Assembly: GCA_014859215.1 (NCBI GenBank)
Contig: JACUUS010000084.1
Coordinates: forward strand, 1 to 9,560
Reading direction: 5' to 3'
DNA: 9,560 nucleotides
Source of the DNA: Dehalococcoidia bacterium
GTDB taxonomy: Bacteria; Chloroflexota; Dehalococcoidia; SZUA-161
Shown: positions 1 to 6,473 of the stretch, one piece after another
How the letters are laid out: each line of letters starts with the position of its first letter
Numbering within the stretch: the stretch's first letter is position 1
The notes under the pieces: generated by a model
The model's input: the letters and a program-made list of their open reading frames with translations, nothing else
Databases searched by the model: none
Told to the model about the DNA's origin: nothing
Translations under genes and position numbers: made by a program

Positions 1-213
1 ACAGCATCCCACAACGCCCGATCCGAGCGCGATACTGCTGGATCATCGGATTTGGACGACCAAGTCCGCGTAGCCACGAGCCCAACTGCACATTGATCCC
101 GTATTGCCCATCCGAGCCTAGGGGAACTGTTTCCACTTGCGTCTGTGGTAACCAGTATCGGGACGGCAATCATAGCTACCAGCAGCACGACAGGTATTCT
201 CTTCTTTCCACAT
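1..213 (-). pseudogene. Possible frameshifted exported-protein gene, cut by window edge
   Basis: An ATG (211-213) lies 19 bases after the stop of the upstream exported-protein gene, behind an AGGAAAGTG stretch that could bind the ribosome. Its own frame stops after about 30 codons. The +1 frame, however, encodes KKR followed by a hydrophobic stretch (IPVVLLVAMIAVPILV) and then TTDAS, which reads like a signal peptide, and stays open to the window edge. The third frame is also open from about 170 to the edge and reads plausibly (VETVPLGSDGQYGINVQLGS). I infer a fourth member of the exported-protein row whose reading frame is broken by one or two indels, either real decay or assembly error. No family is recognised. 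Which downstream frame is the real one cannot be decided here. Confidence 0.3.
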
Positions 214-232
214 GGAGATCACTTTCCTGCGG

Positions 233-793
233 TTAGTCTGCACTCATTGTGGCGGGCGAAGACTCTATTGACACTGTGCTGCTTTTTGGACCGGGTCCGT
301 TTTTTTCATAGAACTCGTTGGCTTCTGCGCTAAGCCTTTCGTACTCTGCTTCGGAGATCCCCCAGACAACGGTCACTGTCCATCCCTCAGGAGCTTCCTG
401 CATGAAATCAAGCACAGATACGTTTTCAGGCGAGTCGTCAGGACTGGCGGCAGTGTCCAGAAGAGCTATGCGCACCTCTCCAGGCTGTAATCCCCCGGTG
501 TTAGCAGCCGTGTGGACGAATATGACAGGCATGCCGCCTATCTCTTTTGGCAGAGGGTGGCCGTCGACGGCCGTTGGAAAAGAAGAGCTGCTCGAGGAAT
601 AGCTTGCTGAGTCAGTCTCGTCCAGAGCGCACATGACAGGCACGCTGTCCGTCTCTATTGACACGGGTTGGCCGTCGTCAGAAGTTGGAAGAGGAGGGTT
701 ATCCTTGGAATCGCTCGCGAGGGCCGATGCAGACACTGCCAGGATAAGGGCGGCCACCATTAGTGATGTATTCAGTTTGCCCGAAGCCTTCAA
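233..793 (-). CDS. Exported protein of unknown function with internal duplication
   Basis: This 186-residue protein starts at TTG (791-793), preceded by a strong AAAGGAGG five bases upstream, which decides the start. Residues 1-27 form a signal peptide: a lysine-bearing start, a hydrophobic core around LMVAALILAVSASA and an ALA-S cleavage site. The mature part is acidic, has a serine run near residues 64-71, and carries two related motifs (about residues 34-54 and 71-91) sharing PT..DG.P.....PV. The C-terminal half contains a compact stretch around GWTVTVVWGISEAEYERL. No transmembrane helix follows the signal, so it should be released outside the membrane. It lies 15 bases behind the lipoprotein gene and is almost certainly co-transcribed with it. 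I do not recognise the family; function unknown. Confidence 0.8.
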   Translation of the reverse strand: MKASGKLNTSLMVAALILAVSASALASDSKDNPPLPTSDDGQPVSIETDSVPVMCALDETDSASYSSSSSSFPTAVDGHPLPKEIGGMPVIFVHTAANTGGLQPGEVRIALLDTAASPDDSPENVSVLDFMQEAPEGWTVTVVWGISEAEYERLSAEANEFYEKNGPGPKSSTVSIESSPATMSAD

Positions 794-808
794 CTTGTCC
801 TCCTTTCC

Positions 809-1432
809 CTACGACCTTTCGTCTTTGGTCCATCTTCCGACACCTGGAAGTTTCGGGATTCTCACTTCCTTATCTTCTTGCCGGCAGGAAGACTGACTGA
901 GTCTAGAAGCCGAATCCCTTGGGCGTAGCTGCGTCGTCGCCGAGCCGCCTTCACTCCATTGACCGATGCCAGAGCCAGACCAGTAAATCACATTGATCAC
1001 TGCCAGCTTAGAACTTGGGCCATCTGTGCGGAATACCAAAAACTCCGTTCGATAGTGCCTGCCCATGCCATCGACTCCCTCAAGAACAAGGACCCGGCCG
1101 CCAATCGCCTGATATCCATTCTCTAAATGCTTCGTAGGCAGAAGATAAGTATCAACGATTTCAGGGGGCTCTACAGGGACTGCCTCCCATCCACCTGCGC
1201 GTTCCCAATTCCCACGAGTCATTGACTTATCATCAGCCAGGACACCTAGCTTTTCAAGATTCCGTGCCTGGGCGTAAGCCACCGCTTGGTTCAGAACGCT
1301 CGTGGCCTCCTCAACGCTGACCTGCCATGTCTCTTCATTGCTGGCAATCGTGTTGCCGCACCCCGCAGCGCTAAAAGCAGCGGTGATAACTGCAAGGCAC
1401 ATAACCACCATACCCACTTTCTGAGTAGCCAT
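809..1432 (-). CDS. Putative lipoprotein of unknown function
   Basis: This is a 207-residue protein starting at ATG (1430-1432), with AAGGAGG five bases upstream. The N-terminus is a lipoprotein signal peptide: K5, hydrophobic core to about residue 20, then a lipobox-like SAAGC with the acceptor cysteine at position 25. The -3 position is alanine rather than leucine, so the lipobox is slightly weak. An alpha-helical stretch follows (about residues 35-65, EEATSVLNQAVAYAQARNLE), then a mixed region with YRTEFLVFRTDG and LAVINVIYWSGSG that could be a small beta-rich fold. The last 40 residues are polar and basic. It is expected to sit on the outer face of the membrane. It lies between two other exported-protein genes behind a sigma/anti-sigma pair. 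No family recognised. Confidence 0.8.
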   Translation of the reverse strand: MATQKVGMVVMCLAVITAAFSAAGCGNTIASNEETWQVSVEEATSVLNQAVAYAQARNLEKLGVLADDKSMTRGNWERAGGWEAVPVEPPEIVDTYLLPTKHLENGYQAIGGRVLVLEGVDGMGRHYRTEFLVFRTDGPSSKLAVINVIYWSGSGIGQWSEGGSATTQLRPRDSASRLSQSSCRQEDKEVRIPKLPGVGRWTKDERS

Positions 1433-1505
1433 GCAAACCTCCTTGGCTAAATCGACGCCAGTTCGGGAGCGTGCCTGACATTAAAGTGGCTCCTAAGAAC
1501 CGAAA

Positions 1506-1952
1506 TCAGCTATAAGTGGTCCTCATTTGAGCCCATTTGTAGTACCATGCAGTTTCTATATCTACCCGGTCAATAAGGGTGTTAGACTGTGGAGCAGGCC
1601 CAAAGCGCAGCGCTCCTTCTAAGTTGATATGATAGGTACCGTCCCCGATTAAATCCCCTATCCTGTTGAACCATATGCTGCCGCCAACAGTCTCCCCGCT
1701 AACGTCCTTCTCTTCAATAATCAGCCCGCGTGCGATCAGGTCTTTCCGGACCGGGCCAGGCGCCAGAGCAACGGAGTTGATTATAGAGTCTATCCTGGAC
1801 CGCTCCGCCCTGTACAGGGCCATATTAGTGGCGAAATCACCCTGTCCCCGATCATCGGCCACGGCGACAGCGGGGAAAGTGGCTGCCATCAACAGGACAA
1901 GCAATAGGAGAGCCCAAGACTTCAGCAAGCCGGGCTGATTTGGTATGCGCAA
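1506..1952 (-). CDS. Exported protein of unknown function (148 residues)
   Basis: The start is TTG (1950-1952), with AAAGGAG about 9-10 bases upstream. The N-terminus has a basic residue, the hydrophobic core WALLLLVLLMAATFPAVAV and a likely cleavage after AVADD or just before it (around residue 32), so it is probably exported. The mature part is about 115 residues. It begins with a helical segment (FATNMALYRAERSRIDSIIN), followed by a beta-like portion (GGSIWFNRIGDLIGDGTYHI) and an aromatic end (IETAWYYKW). No known family or catalytic motif is recognised. It is the first gene after the anti-sigma factor, separated by about 214 bases, and leads into the lipoprotein gene after about 73 bases. 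Its placement suggests it may belong to the sigma factor's regulon; that is inference. Confidence 0.7.
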   Translation of the reverse strand: MRIPNQPGLLKSWALLLLVLLMAATFPAVAVADDRGQGDFATNMALYRAERSRIDSIINSVALAPGPVRKDLIARGLIIEEKDVSGETVGGSIWFNRIGDLIGDGTYHINLEGALRFGPAPQSNTLIDRVDIETAWYYKWAQMRTTYS

Positions 1953-2166
1953 ATCTGAGAAACTCCTTTCGTGAAAATAGGGATTGCAGGCCAGGTCTTA
2001 TGTCATCCCAATATGCACCTCCACGCTGATTCTCAAGAAATGGGACTTTTTTCTCCCTTACTAATACAGACAACGCGAGCGCGCTATCTGCTCGGTCAAA
2101 CTCTGAGGGAGTCGGATTTGGGGGAAGGGTGGATCAGAAGAGATCGGAGTCGGATTATCTCGATAA
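1953..2166. other. Intergenic region with weak promoter candidate and short direct repeat
   Basis: This stretch of about 214 bases separates the anti-sigma gene from the first exported-protein gene. It contains the direct repeat GGAGTCGGATT at 2108-2118 and 2146-2156. On the minus strand a TTGAGA followed 17 bases later by TATTGG could be a weak sigma-A promoter for the exported-protein genes. No convincing terminator hairpin is seen after the anti-sigma stop. Confidence 0.3.
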
Positions 2167-2670
2167 CTACAGCCTATTTCGCTTTCTGGCCAGGAATGTC
2201 ACGAGGATAATGGCGATGGCCATGCAGAGCCCAAGCCCAGCCCAAATGTATCTCGCTGCGGTTCCCGGGTGGCCGGGAAGACCCCATGGGCCATCGCCTT
2301 CCGGCGGCACAAACAGGCCGGGGCCGCTCAAGAGAGCACCAAGAATAATCGCGATTGCCAGGCAGAGCCCAACTCCCGCCCACACGTACCTGTTTCGAAA
2401 TATGGGGGGAAACAATGATCTCGGTCCGGGCGACGGCGCAGAGTGCAAGAACGCTTTCAGGCGGGCCTCGAAAGCTGTGGGCACCAGCATCTGTCCTCGA
2501 GCCTCCGGCATCTCACGGCGCAGAAGCAGGTCCAGTTCTCGCGCCTCCTCTACCGCCTGTCTGCATGCCGGGCAACCAGCGATATGGGATTCGAGCCTTT
2601 CCCTATCTCGCTTGTCGAGCATCCCTTGAAGATAGTCGAACAACTTCTTTCTTACTTCGGTGTGTCTCAC
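2167..2670 (-). CDS. Zinc-finger anti-sigma factor with two membrane segments
   Basis: This 167-residue protein starts at GTG (2668-2670), and its start overlaps the sigma factor stop in GTGA, so translation is probably coupled. The N-terminal domain is a ZAS/zf-HC2 type anti-sigma domain: a helical start (VRKKLFDYLQGML) and the HxxxCxxC motif at H29, C33 and C36, which in this family binds zinc and holds the sigma factor. A linker with charged helices follows. Two hydrophobic segments (about 95-114 and 141-160) are near copies of each other (YVWAGVGLCLAIAIIL and YIWAGLGLCMAIAIIL), joined by a Gly/Pro-rich loop of about 25 residues. The end is basic (ARKRNRL). Two spans would put both ends on the cytoplasmic side, with little outside to sense signals, so sensing may need a partner. 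Confidence 0.88.
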   Translation of the reverse strand: MRHTEVRKKLFDYLQGMLDKRDRERLESHIAGCPACRQAVEEARELDLLLRREMPEARGQMLVPTAFEARLKAFLHSAPSPGPRSLFPPIFRNRYVWAGVGLCLAIAIILGALLSGPGLFVPPEGDGPWGLPGHPGTAARYIWAGLGLCMAIAIILVTFLARKRNRL

Positions 2671-3239
2671 GCATTGCCTCGCATGGAGTGTCTCAGCATG
2701 CCGTAGGACTCGCTCAACAGTCTTCTTATTGTACCCTGTGGGCGGCTAAGTACATAGGCTATTTCCCCGGTTGTCAATTCCTCGGCGTAGTGAAGGTGAA
2801 CAACCAGGCGATGCAGTTCAGGTAATTGTGACACACAGCGACGAAGGTCCATCGAGCACTCGACCGAATTCACGCCGCCATCATTGGCGAGCAAATTCGC
2901 AGCCTCTTCCACTGGCACGGAACCCGCTGCCCTTCGCCGCTTTGATCGACGCAGGAGGTTTCGCGAGCAGTTCGCCACTATCCGGGCAAACCAGAATTCG
3001 AACCGATCATCTTGCTCAAGCTGGTTCAGACAACGGACAGCTCTGAGGCATGCTTCCTGCACCGCGTCTTCCGCATCACAACGGCTGCCCAGAACGGCGA
3101 AAGCTATTCGATATGCTCTACCGATATAGACCTCGATAAGCTGAGAGAAGGAATGCATATCGCCTGCTCTGGCCGACTGTACCAGAGAGGACTTTCTGTC
3201 CCTGAGCCTCTCAGACTCAATGAAGCGCTCTTCCTGCAT
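2667..3239 (-). CDS. ECF-family RNA polymerase sigma factor
   Basis: With the ATG at 3237-3239 the protein has 190 residues, normal for an extracytoplasmic-function sigma factor. Region 2 covers about residues 20-103: the opening LVQSARAGDMHSFSQLIEVY is typical of the family, DAEDAVQEA (55-63) matches the core-binding segment, and FEFWFARIVANCSRN followed by RRSKRRR closes the -10 recognition helix region. Region 4 covers about 128-186, with LPELHRLVVHLHYAEELTTGEIA and an HTH ending in PQGTIRRLLSESYGMLRHSM. The frame is open upstream to 3497 without domain content there, so the ATG is preferred although its ribosome site is weak. It is followed, with a four-base overlap, by its presumed anti-sigma factor. 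A sigma-A-like promoter stands about 70 bases upstream. Confidence 0.9.
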   Translation of the reverse strand: MQEERFIESERLRDRKSSLVQSARAGDMHSFSQLIEVYIGRAYRIAFAVLGSRCDAEDAVQEACLRAVRCLNQLEQDDRFEFWFARIVANCSRNLLRRSKRRRAAGSVPVEEAANLLANDGGVNSVECSMDLRRCVSQLPELHRLVVHLHYAEELTTGEIAYVLSRPQGTIRRLLSESYGMLRHSMRGNA

Positions 3240-3313
3240 GAGACTTGCCGTCCAGAGAAGTACGAAATGCCCCGCCGGGGGTGCCGGGTGAACCTCTTCC
3301 CCGGCCCGGCGAT

Positions 3314-3342
3314 AGTATAAGCTTCTTCCCCGAAGGTCGCAA
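3314..3342 (-). promoter_or_regulatory. Sigma-A-like promoter of the sigma factor gene
   Basis: On the minus strand TTGCGA (3337-3342) and TATACT (3314-3319) are separated by exactly 17 bases. The -10 box matches five of six consensus bases and the -35 box four of six. Transcription would start near 3307, giving a leader of roughly 68 bases that contains GC-rich hairpin-forming segments (CCCC-GGC-GGGG type). This is a pattern match only. Confidence 0.5.
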
Positions 3343-3401
3343 CCGCATAAACCGTTGATTGCCGTAGCGCACAAACGGCGACTGCCTGTACCTGAGAAAG
3401 C

Positions 3402-3430
3402 GTAGCGCAGGTTTCCCAACCTGCGGCTAC
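3402..3430. repeat. REP-like palindrome in the divergent intergenic region
   Basis: Bases 3402-3413 and 3418-3430 pair into a 12-bp stem with one bulged base and a TCCC loop (GTAGC and GCAGGTT against AACCTGC and GCTAC). No U-run follows on either strand, and it lies upstream of both flanking genes, so it is not an obvious terminator. It resembles short dispersed palindromic repeats, but repetition elsewhere in the genome cannot be seen from here. Confidence 0.45.
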
Positions 3431-3555
3431 CAGGACCGGCCTTACCGTACCCGACCTTGCCGGCTCGAGCACCTGCGAAAGTTGTCGGCGGTGGCACCTT
3501 CTATTCAGCCGGCAGCCCTCCTCTGCCACCCGTCATACTGCCGGCCAGGCATCTA

Positions 3556-3584
3556 TTGAAAACCATACGTTTGCAGTTTAAGAT
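3556..3584 (+). promoter_or_regulatory. Sigma-A-like promoter of the universal stress protein gene
   Basis: TTGAAA (3556-3561) and TAAGAT (3579-3584) are 17 bases apart, in a locally AT-rich stretch. The -35 box matches five of six and the -10 box four of six consensus bases. Transcription would start near 3591, about 66 bases before the preferred start codon. The inverted repeat ACTGTAGACAGT (3597-3608) lies just after the predicted start and could be an operator or a leader hairpin. Confidence 0.5.
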
Positions 3585-3656
3585 TAGCATTCAGGCACTG
3601 TAGACAGTCAGAGCAAGTCTTCTGCCGGTTGTGTGGAGGAGAGAAAGGACGGTTCC

Positions 3657-4586
3657 TTGAAAATACTTCTTGCTGTGGATGGCTCGCGATATTCCGAGAT
3701 GTCTGCGAAAACGCTGAAAGCATTCGGTTTGCCCTCGAAGACAAAGGTCACGGTCATGACAGTGGTCTCCGAGCATACCTTTCTCGGCGGGCTGACCCTG
3801 CACGCTTTCAGGCGTGAAGCGACCATGCGGGAAAGGGCCCGGACCAGCCAGGAAGAAAAAGCCTCCAGGCTCGTCGAGGGGCCAGCCGGTTCCTTGCGCG
3901 ATGCGGGCCTCCAGGTACAGACGCTGGTGGAGCGCGGCAGGCCAGCGGAGGTTATCATACAGCAAGCTGACAAGATGGGCGCCGACCTGATCGTCGTGGG
4001 GGCCAAGGGGACCGATTCCTCGCCCCGCTTCCAGCTAGGGTCGGTCTCGCACAAGGTAATGAAGTACGCCCGCACCAGCGTCCTGCTGGTACGGGAAGGC
4101 ACTTCGAGGGCCAGGAGAGTCTTTCTCGCCACAGACGGGTCCCGGCACGCGGAAGCAGCGGCGAAGTTTATTCTCACCTTGCCTCTTCCACGGCAGAGCC
4201 TTATTATCCTCGTCACTTCCCTCCAGTCCTATGTGGGCGCGCTTATGAAAATGCCCACGCTGGACCTCGAGACAAACCAGAAACTGCTTGCCGAGCTCCA
4301 GGCAGCAGAGGAGCAGGCTGCGCGCAGTCTCATGGCGAAGACCGAGCGTCAGCTACATGAGAAAGGGTACCAGGTTGAGTCTCTCGTTCTTCGCGGCGAT
4401 CCGGCCGAAGAGATACTCCTCGCGGCGAAGACGCTCAACCCGGACCTGATAGTGCTTGGCGCCAAGGGGCTAACCGGCATCGAGACCTTCCTTCTCGGCA
4501 GCGTGGCTCAGCGGGTGGCAAGATTCTCCAGGTACTCGGTCCTCCTCGTCAGGCCTGCCGATAAACTGTCCGCCGCGCAGGACTAG
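3657..4586 (+). CDS. Tandem-domain universal stress protein (UspA family)
   Basis: The protein has two UspA domains in one chain. Domain 1 (about 1-146) opens with MKILLAVDGS and carries GAKG-x9-GS at 115-129. Domain 2 (about 153-299) opens with RVFLATDGS and carries the same pattern at 268-282. Both domains therefore keep the G-2x-G-9x-G(S/T) nucleotide-binding signature, suggesting ATP binding in each. I prefer the TTG at 3657 (309 residues) because AAAGGA stands seven bases upstream and the protein then begins in the usual family manner; a GTG at 3633 in the same frame would add eight residues but lacks a ribosome site. It is a cytoplasmic protein whose family acts in stress and starvation responses. 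The acetyltransferase gene follows after 42 bases. Confidence 0.9.
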   Translation: MKILLAVDGSRYSEMSAKTLKAFGLPSKTKVTVMTVVSEHTFLGGLTLHAFRREATMRERARTSQEEKASRLVEGPAGSLRDAGLQVQTLVERGRPAEVIIQQADKMGADLIVVGAKGTDSSPRFQLGSVSHKVMKYARTSVLLVREGTSRARRVFLATDGSRHAEAAAKFILTLPLPRQSLIILVTSLQSYVGALMKMPTLDLETNQKLLAELQAAEEQAARSLMAKTERQLHEKGYQVESLVLRGDPAEEILLAAKTLNPDLIVLGAKGLTGIETFLLGSVAQRVARFSRYSVLLVRPADKLSAAQD

Positions 4587-4628
4587 ATGCTAGAATGGAA
4601 TTGTAGCGACTCTGATGAGGGGGAGGTT

Positions 4629-5213
4629 ATGGTCTCGGAAGGAAAGAAAAAGCGCAAGAAAAGGCGGGAGATAAATATCAACCAGATGGAGATAGATGAT
4701 ATTCCATCTGTTTACCACCTGGGGGAAAAACTGTTTACGAGCGAAGAGGCTCCCATTCTCTACCGGACGTGGGACCCTTACGAGGTAACCGGGCACTATA
4801 CCTCGGACCCTGAATACTGCCTGGTCGCCCAGTCCGACGGAGTGGTCGTGGGTTTCATCCTGGCGACAACTATAGAGAAGGAAGGCACGGCCTGGAAGAA
4901 GTACGGGTACCTGAGCTGGATAGCGGTTGACGAGAATTTCCAGAGAGCGCATGTGGCTACGCGCCTTTACCGCAAACTGGAAGACAAGCTTCTCCACGCC
5001 GGAGTGAGGATGATTATCGCCGACACGGACCGCGATAACCGAGAAGCGCTGGGCTTCTTCACCGCCATCAATTTCAGCCTTCGCGCAGAGCACATCTGGC
5101 TCTCGAAAACGCTCCGCCGGCCGCCCCGGAAGCCCGGCCGGAAAGAGATCGAGGAAGCGGCGGCCCCCGGGAGAGCCGAAGAGAGAGAACAGGTTGCCCG
5201 GACCGGTTCATGA
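4629..5213 (+). CDS. GNAT family N-acetyltransferase
   Basis: With the ATG at 4629 (194 residues) a GAGGGGGAGG stretch directly upstream serves as ribosome site; an in-frame ATG at 4587, abutting the previous stop, has none. The N-terminus is very basic (KKKRKKRRE). The GNAT fold spans about residues 13-162: YCLVAQSDGVVVGFILATT forms strands 2-3, YGYLSWIAVDENFQ strand 4, then the acetyl-CoA loop QRAHVA (105-110), helix 3, and RMIIADTDRDNREALGFFTAINF for strand 5 and helix 4. The loop normally reads Q/R-x-x-G-x-G/A; here the first glycine is histidine, which may weaken or alter acetyl-CoA binding. A charged tail of about 30 residues follows the fold. The substrate is unknown. It lies between the stress protein and a peptidase that may reverse acylation. 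Confidence 0.88.
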   Translation: MVSEGKKKRKKRREININQMEIDDIPSVYHLGEKLFTSEEAPILYRTWDPYEVTGHYTSDPEYCLVAQSDGVVVGFILATTIEKEGTAWKKYGYLSWIAVDENFQRAHVATRLYRKLEDKLLHAGVRMIIADTDRDNREALGFFTAINFSLRAEHIWLSKTLRRPPRKPGRKEIEEAAAPGRAEEREQVARTGS

Positions 5214-5281
5214 CGTCCGGCACATAAACAGGGACCCCTATAGCCTCCTGGACAAGACGGCCACTCGGAAGGACCAATATC

Positions 5282-6397
5282 ATGAAAAGAATCGTAGACG
5301 CCTCGGCCAGGGTGCAGGCGGAAAGACTGAAGAAGCTCTTCAAAGAACTTGTCGATATCTACAGCCCGTCGGGCAAGGAAGAAGAGATACTGGAGTTCGC
5401 TTATGAACATTTGAAAGCCCAGGGCGTGAACGTGTCGAAGCAGGAAGTTGATGAGAACCGCTGCAACCTGATAGTGCTTCCGGAGAAGACCGACGAGGTA
5501 GACCTGTGCTTCGTCGGTCATCTTGATACCGTAACAGCTTATGACCTGGAGGATTTCGGCTTCTCCGAAGAGAATAATACAGCCTACGGCCTCGGGTGTA
5601 CGGACATGAAGGCCGGCTGCGCCGCCATGATGGAGGCTTTCACCGTGCTCGCCGAGCGAAAAGAACCCTCACCCGCGGTCGGGCTGGCCCTTGTCGTGGG
5701 CGAGGAGGAAGACAGCGACGGCGCAAAGACCCTGATGCGCGAATACAGTTTCCCCTGGGCCGTGGTGGGCGAACCAACCAACCTTGTGCCTTGCCTGGGC
5801 CATTTCGGCTATCTCGAAGTGCTCCTGCGCACACGCGGGAAGCGAGCTCACTCATCCATGCCCGAGCTGGGGCAGAATGCCATCGAGAACATGCTGAAAC
5901 TCTTGCTCAAGGTTACCGAGTACACCACGACCCTGCCCCACGGTCTTGTATACAGTATCCGGCAGCTGTGGGGACCGCCCGGGGAATTCGTGGTCCCGGA
6001 CACCTGCGAGGCATGGCTGGACCTCCATCTTCCGCCTGACTCGAGGATCGACGTTCTAAAGACCGAACTGGAGCATCTGGTGGAAGAAGCGGGGGCGTCA
6101 ATCAAGAGCCTGGATGCCTATATCAGGTTCGAAGAAACGTACTCGGGCTACCGCATTTCGGAGGAAAGAACGCTCGTCCGCAAGCTTAAGAAAGTCTACG
6201 AGCTGATGTCTCTGCCGTGGGAACCGCGGGATTTCCGCAGCCATTCGGACGGAAACGTGCTGTGGGCTTCCGGTGTCGATCCGATCATACTCGGGCCGGG
6301 ACGGCTCGAGGAAGCGCATACCCCGGACGAATCAATGTCATACTCCCAGCTGGTCCAGGCAGCCCAGCTTTACCTGAGTCTTGCCCTGGCGATCTAG
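5282..6397 (+). CDS. M20 family metallohydrolase (ArgE/DapE/LysK-like)
   Basis: This is a 371-residue, di-metal amidohydrolase of the M20 family, which removes acyl groups from, or cleaves, small amino-acid compounds in the cytoplasm. The ATG at 5282 has GAAGGA eight bases upstream. Metal and catalytic residues are in place: H80-x-D82 in VGHLDTV, D108 in GLGCTDMKAG, general base E141 and metal ligand E142 in GEEEDSDG, E164 in GEPT, and H346 in EEAHTPDE. The lid/dimerisation domain covers about 175-285, with H190 in RAHSSMP. The GEPT and HSS motifs resemble acetylornithine deacetylase and LysW-lysine hydrolase, but no arginine or lysine pathway genes are nearby, so the substrate is open. The gap of 68 bases from the acetyltransferase suggests co-transcription. 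Confidence 0.9.
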   Translation: MKRIVDASARVQAERLKKLFKELVDIYSPSGKEEEILEFAYEHLKAQGVNVSKQEVDENRCNLIVLPEKTDEVDLCFVGHLDTVTAYDLEDFGFSEENNTAYGLGCTDMKAGCAAMMEAFTVLAERKEPSPAVGLALVVGEEEDSDGAKTLMREYSFPWAVVGEPTNLVPCLGHFGYLEVLLRTRGKRAHSSMPELGQNAIENMLKLLLKVTEYTTTLPHGLVYSIRQLWGPPGEFVVPDTCEAWLDLHLPPDSRIDVLKTELEHLVEEAGASIKSLDAYIRFEETYSGYRISEERTLVRKLKKVYELMSLPWEPRDFRSHSDGNVLWASGVDPIILGPGRLEEAHTPDESMSYSQLVQAAQLYLSLALAI

Positions 6398-6409
6398 CGG
6401 CCCCATGAT

Positions 6410-6446
6410 GCCCTCATCAGGGCGGTGGGCGGGGAAGCGCCCGCTG
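6410..6446 (+). terminator. Hairpins after the M20 gene (possible terminator)
   Basis: GCCCT-CATC-AGGGC (6410-6423) and, overlapping it by one base, a nine-pair stem 6423-6431/6438-6446 with two G-T pairs and loop GGGAAG lie just after the stop at 6397. Only ATTTAG follows, with no real U-run, so intrinsic termination is uncertain. The position between convergent genes supports it. Confidence 0.35.
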
Positions 6447-6456
6447 ATTTAGAAAG

Positions 6457-6469
6457 GCCGGACACCGGC
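6457..6469 (-). terminator. Short hairpin after the potassium channel gene
   Basis: On the minus strand GCCGG-TGT-CCGGC follows the channel stop codon within a few bases and is followed by CTTTCT, a short pyrimidine run. The stem has only five pairs, so this is a weak candidate. Confidence 0.35.
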
Positions 6470-6473
6470 ACAG

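Noticed and set aside
145..333. Plus-strand frame of 62 codons with a hydrophobic start
   Set aside because: No ribosome site, and it overlaps the end of the exported-protein gene and the next gene start on the other strand; likely chance.
1852..2073. Minus-strand reading frame of 73 codons starting at TTG (2073), with a fairly protein-like middle part
   Set aside because: It overlaps the signal peptide of the 148-residue protein in another frame, ends in an arginine-rich, random-looking tail and has no ribosome site. It might be a remnant, but the overlapping exported protein is better supported.
2108..2156. Two copies of GGAGTCGGATT as a repeat array or CRISPR-like element
   Set aside because: Only two short copies 38 bases apart; not enough for an array.
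2129..2629. Plus-strand open frame of 166 codons
   Set aside because: It is antisense to the anti-sigma gene, whose zinc motif and membrane spans are clear; its composition is Arg/Ser/Pro-rich as expected of a shadow frame.
3240..3529. Open frames continuing upstream of the sigma factor on the minus strand (to 3497 and 3529)
   Set aside because: The extra residues have no domain content, cross a palindrome and a good promoter, and the sigma factor has normal family length from 3239.
3608..4216. Minus-strand open frame of 202 codons opposite the stress protein gene
   Set aside because: The plus strand encodes a complete two-domain UspA protein with both nucleotide-binding motifs; the antisense frame shows no family features.
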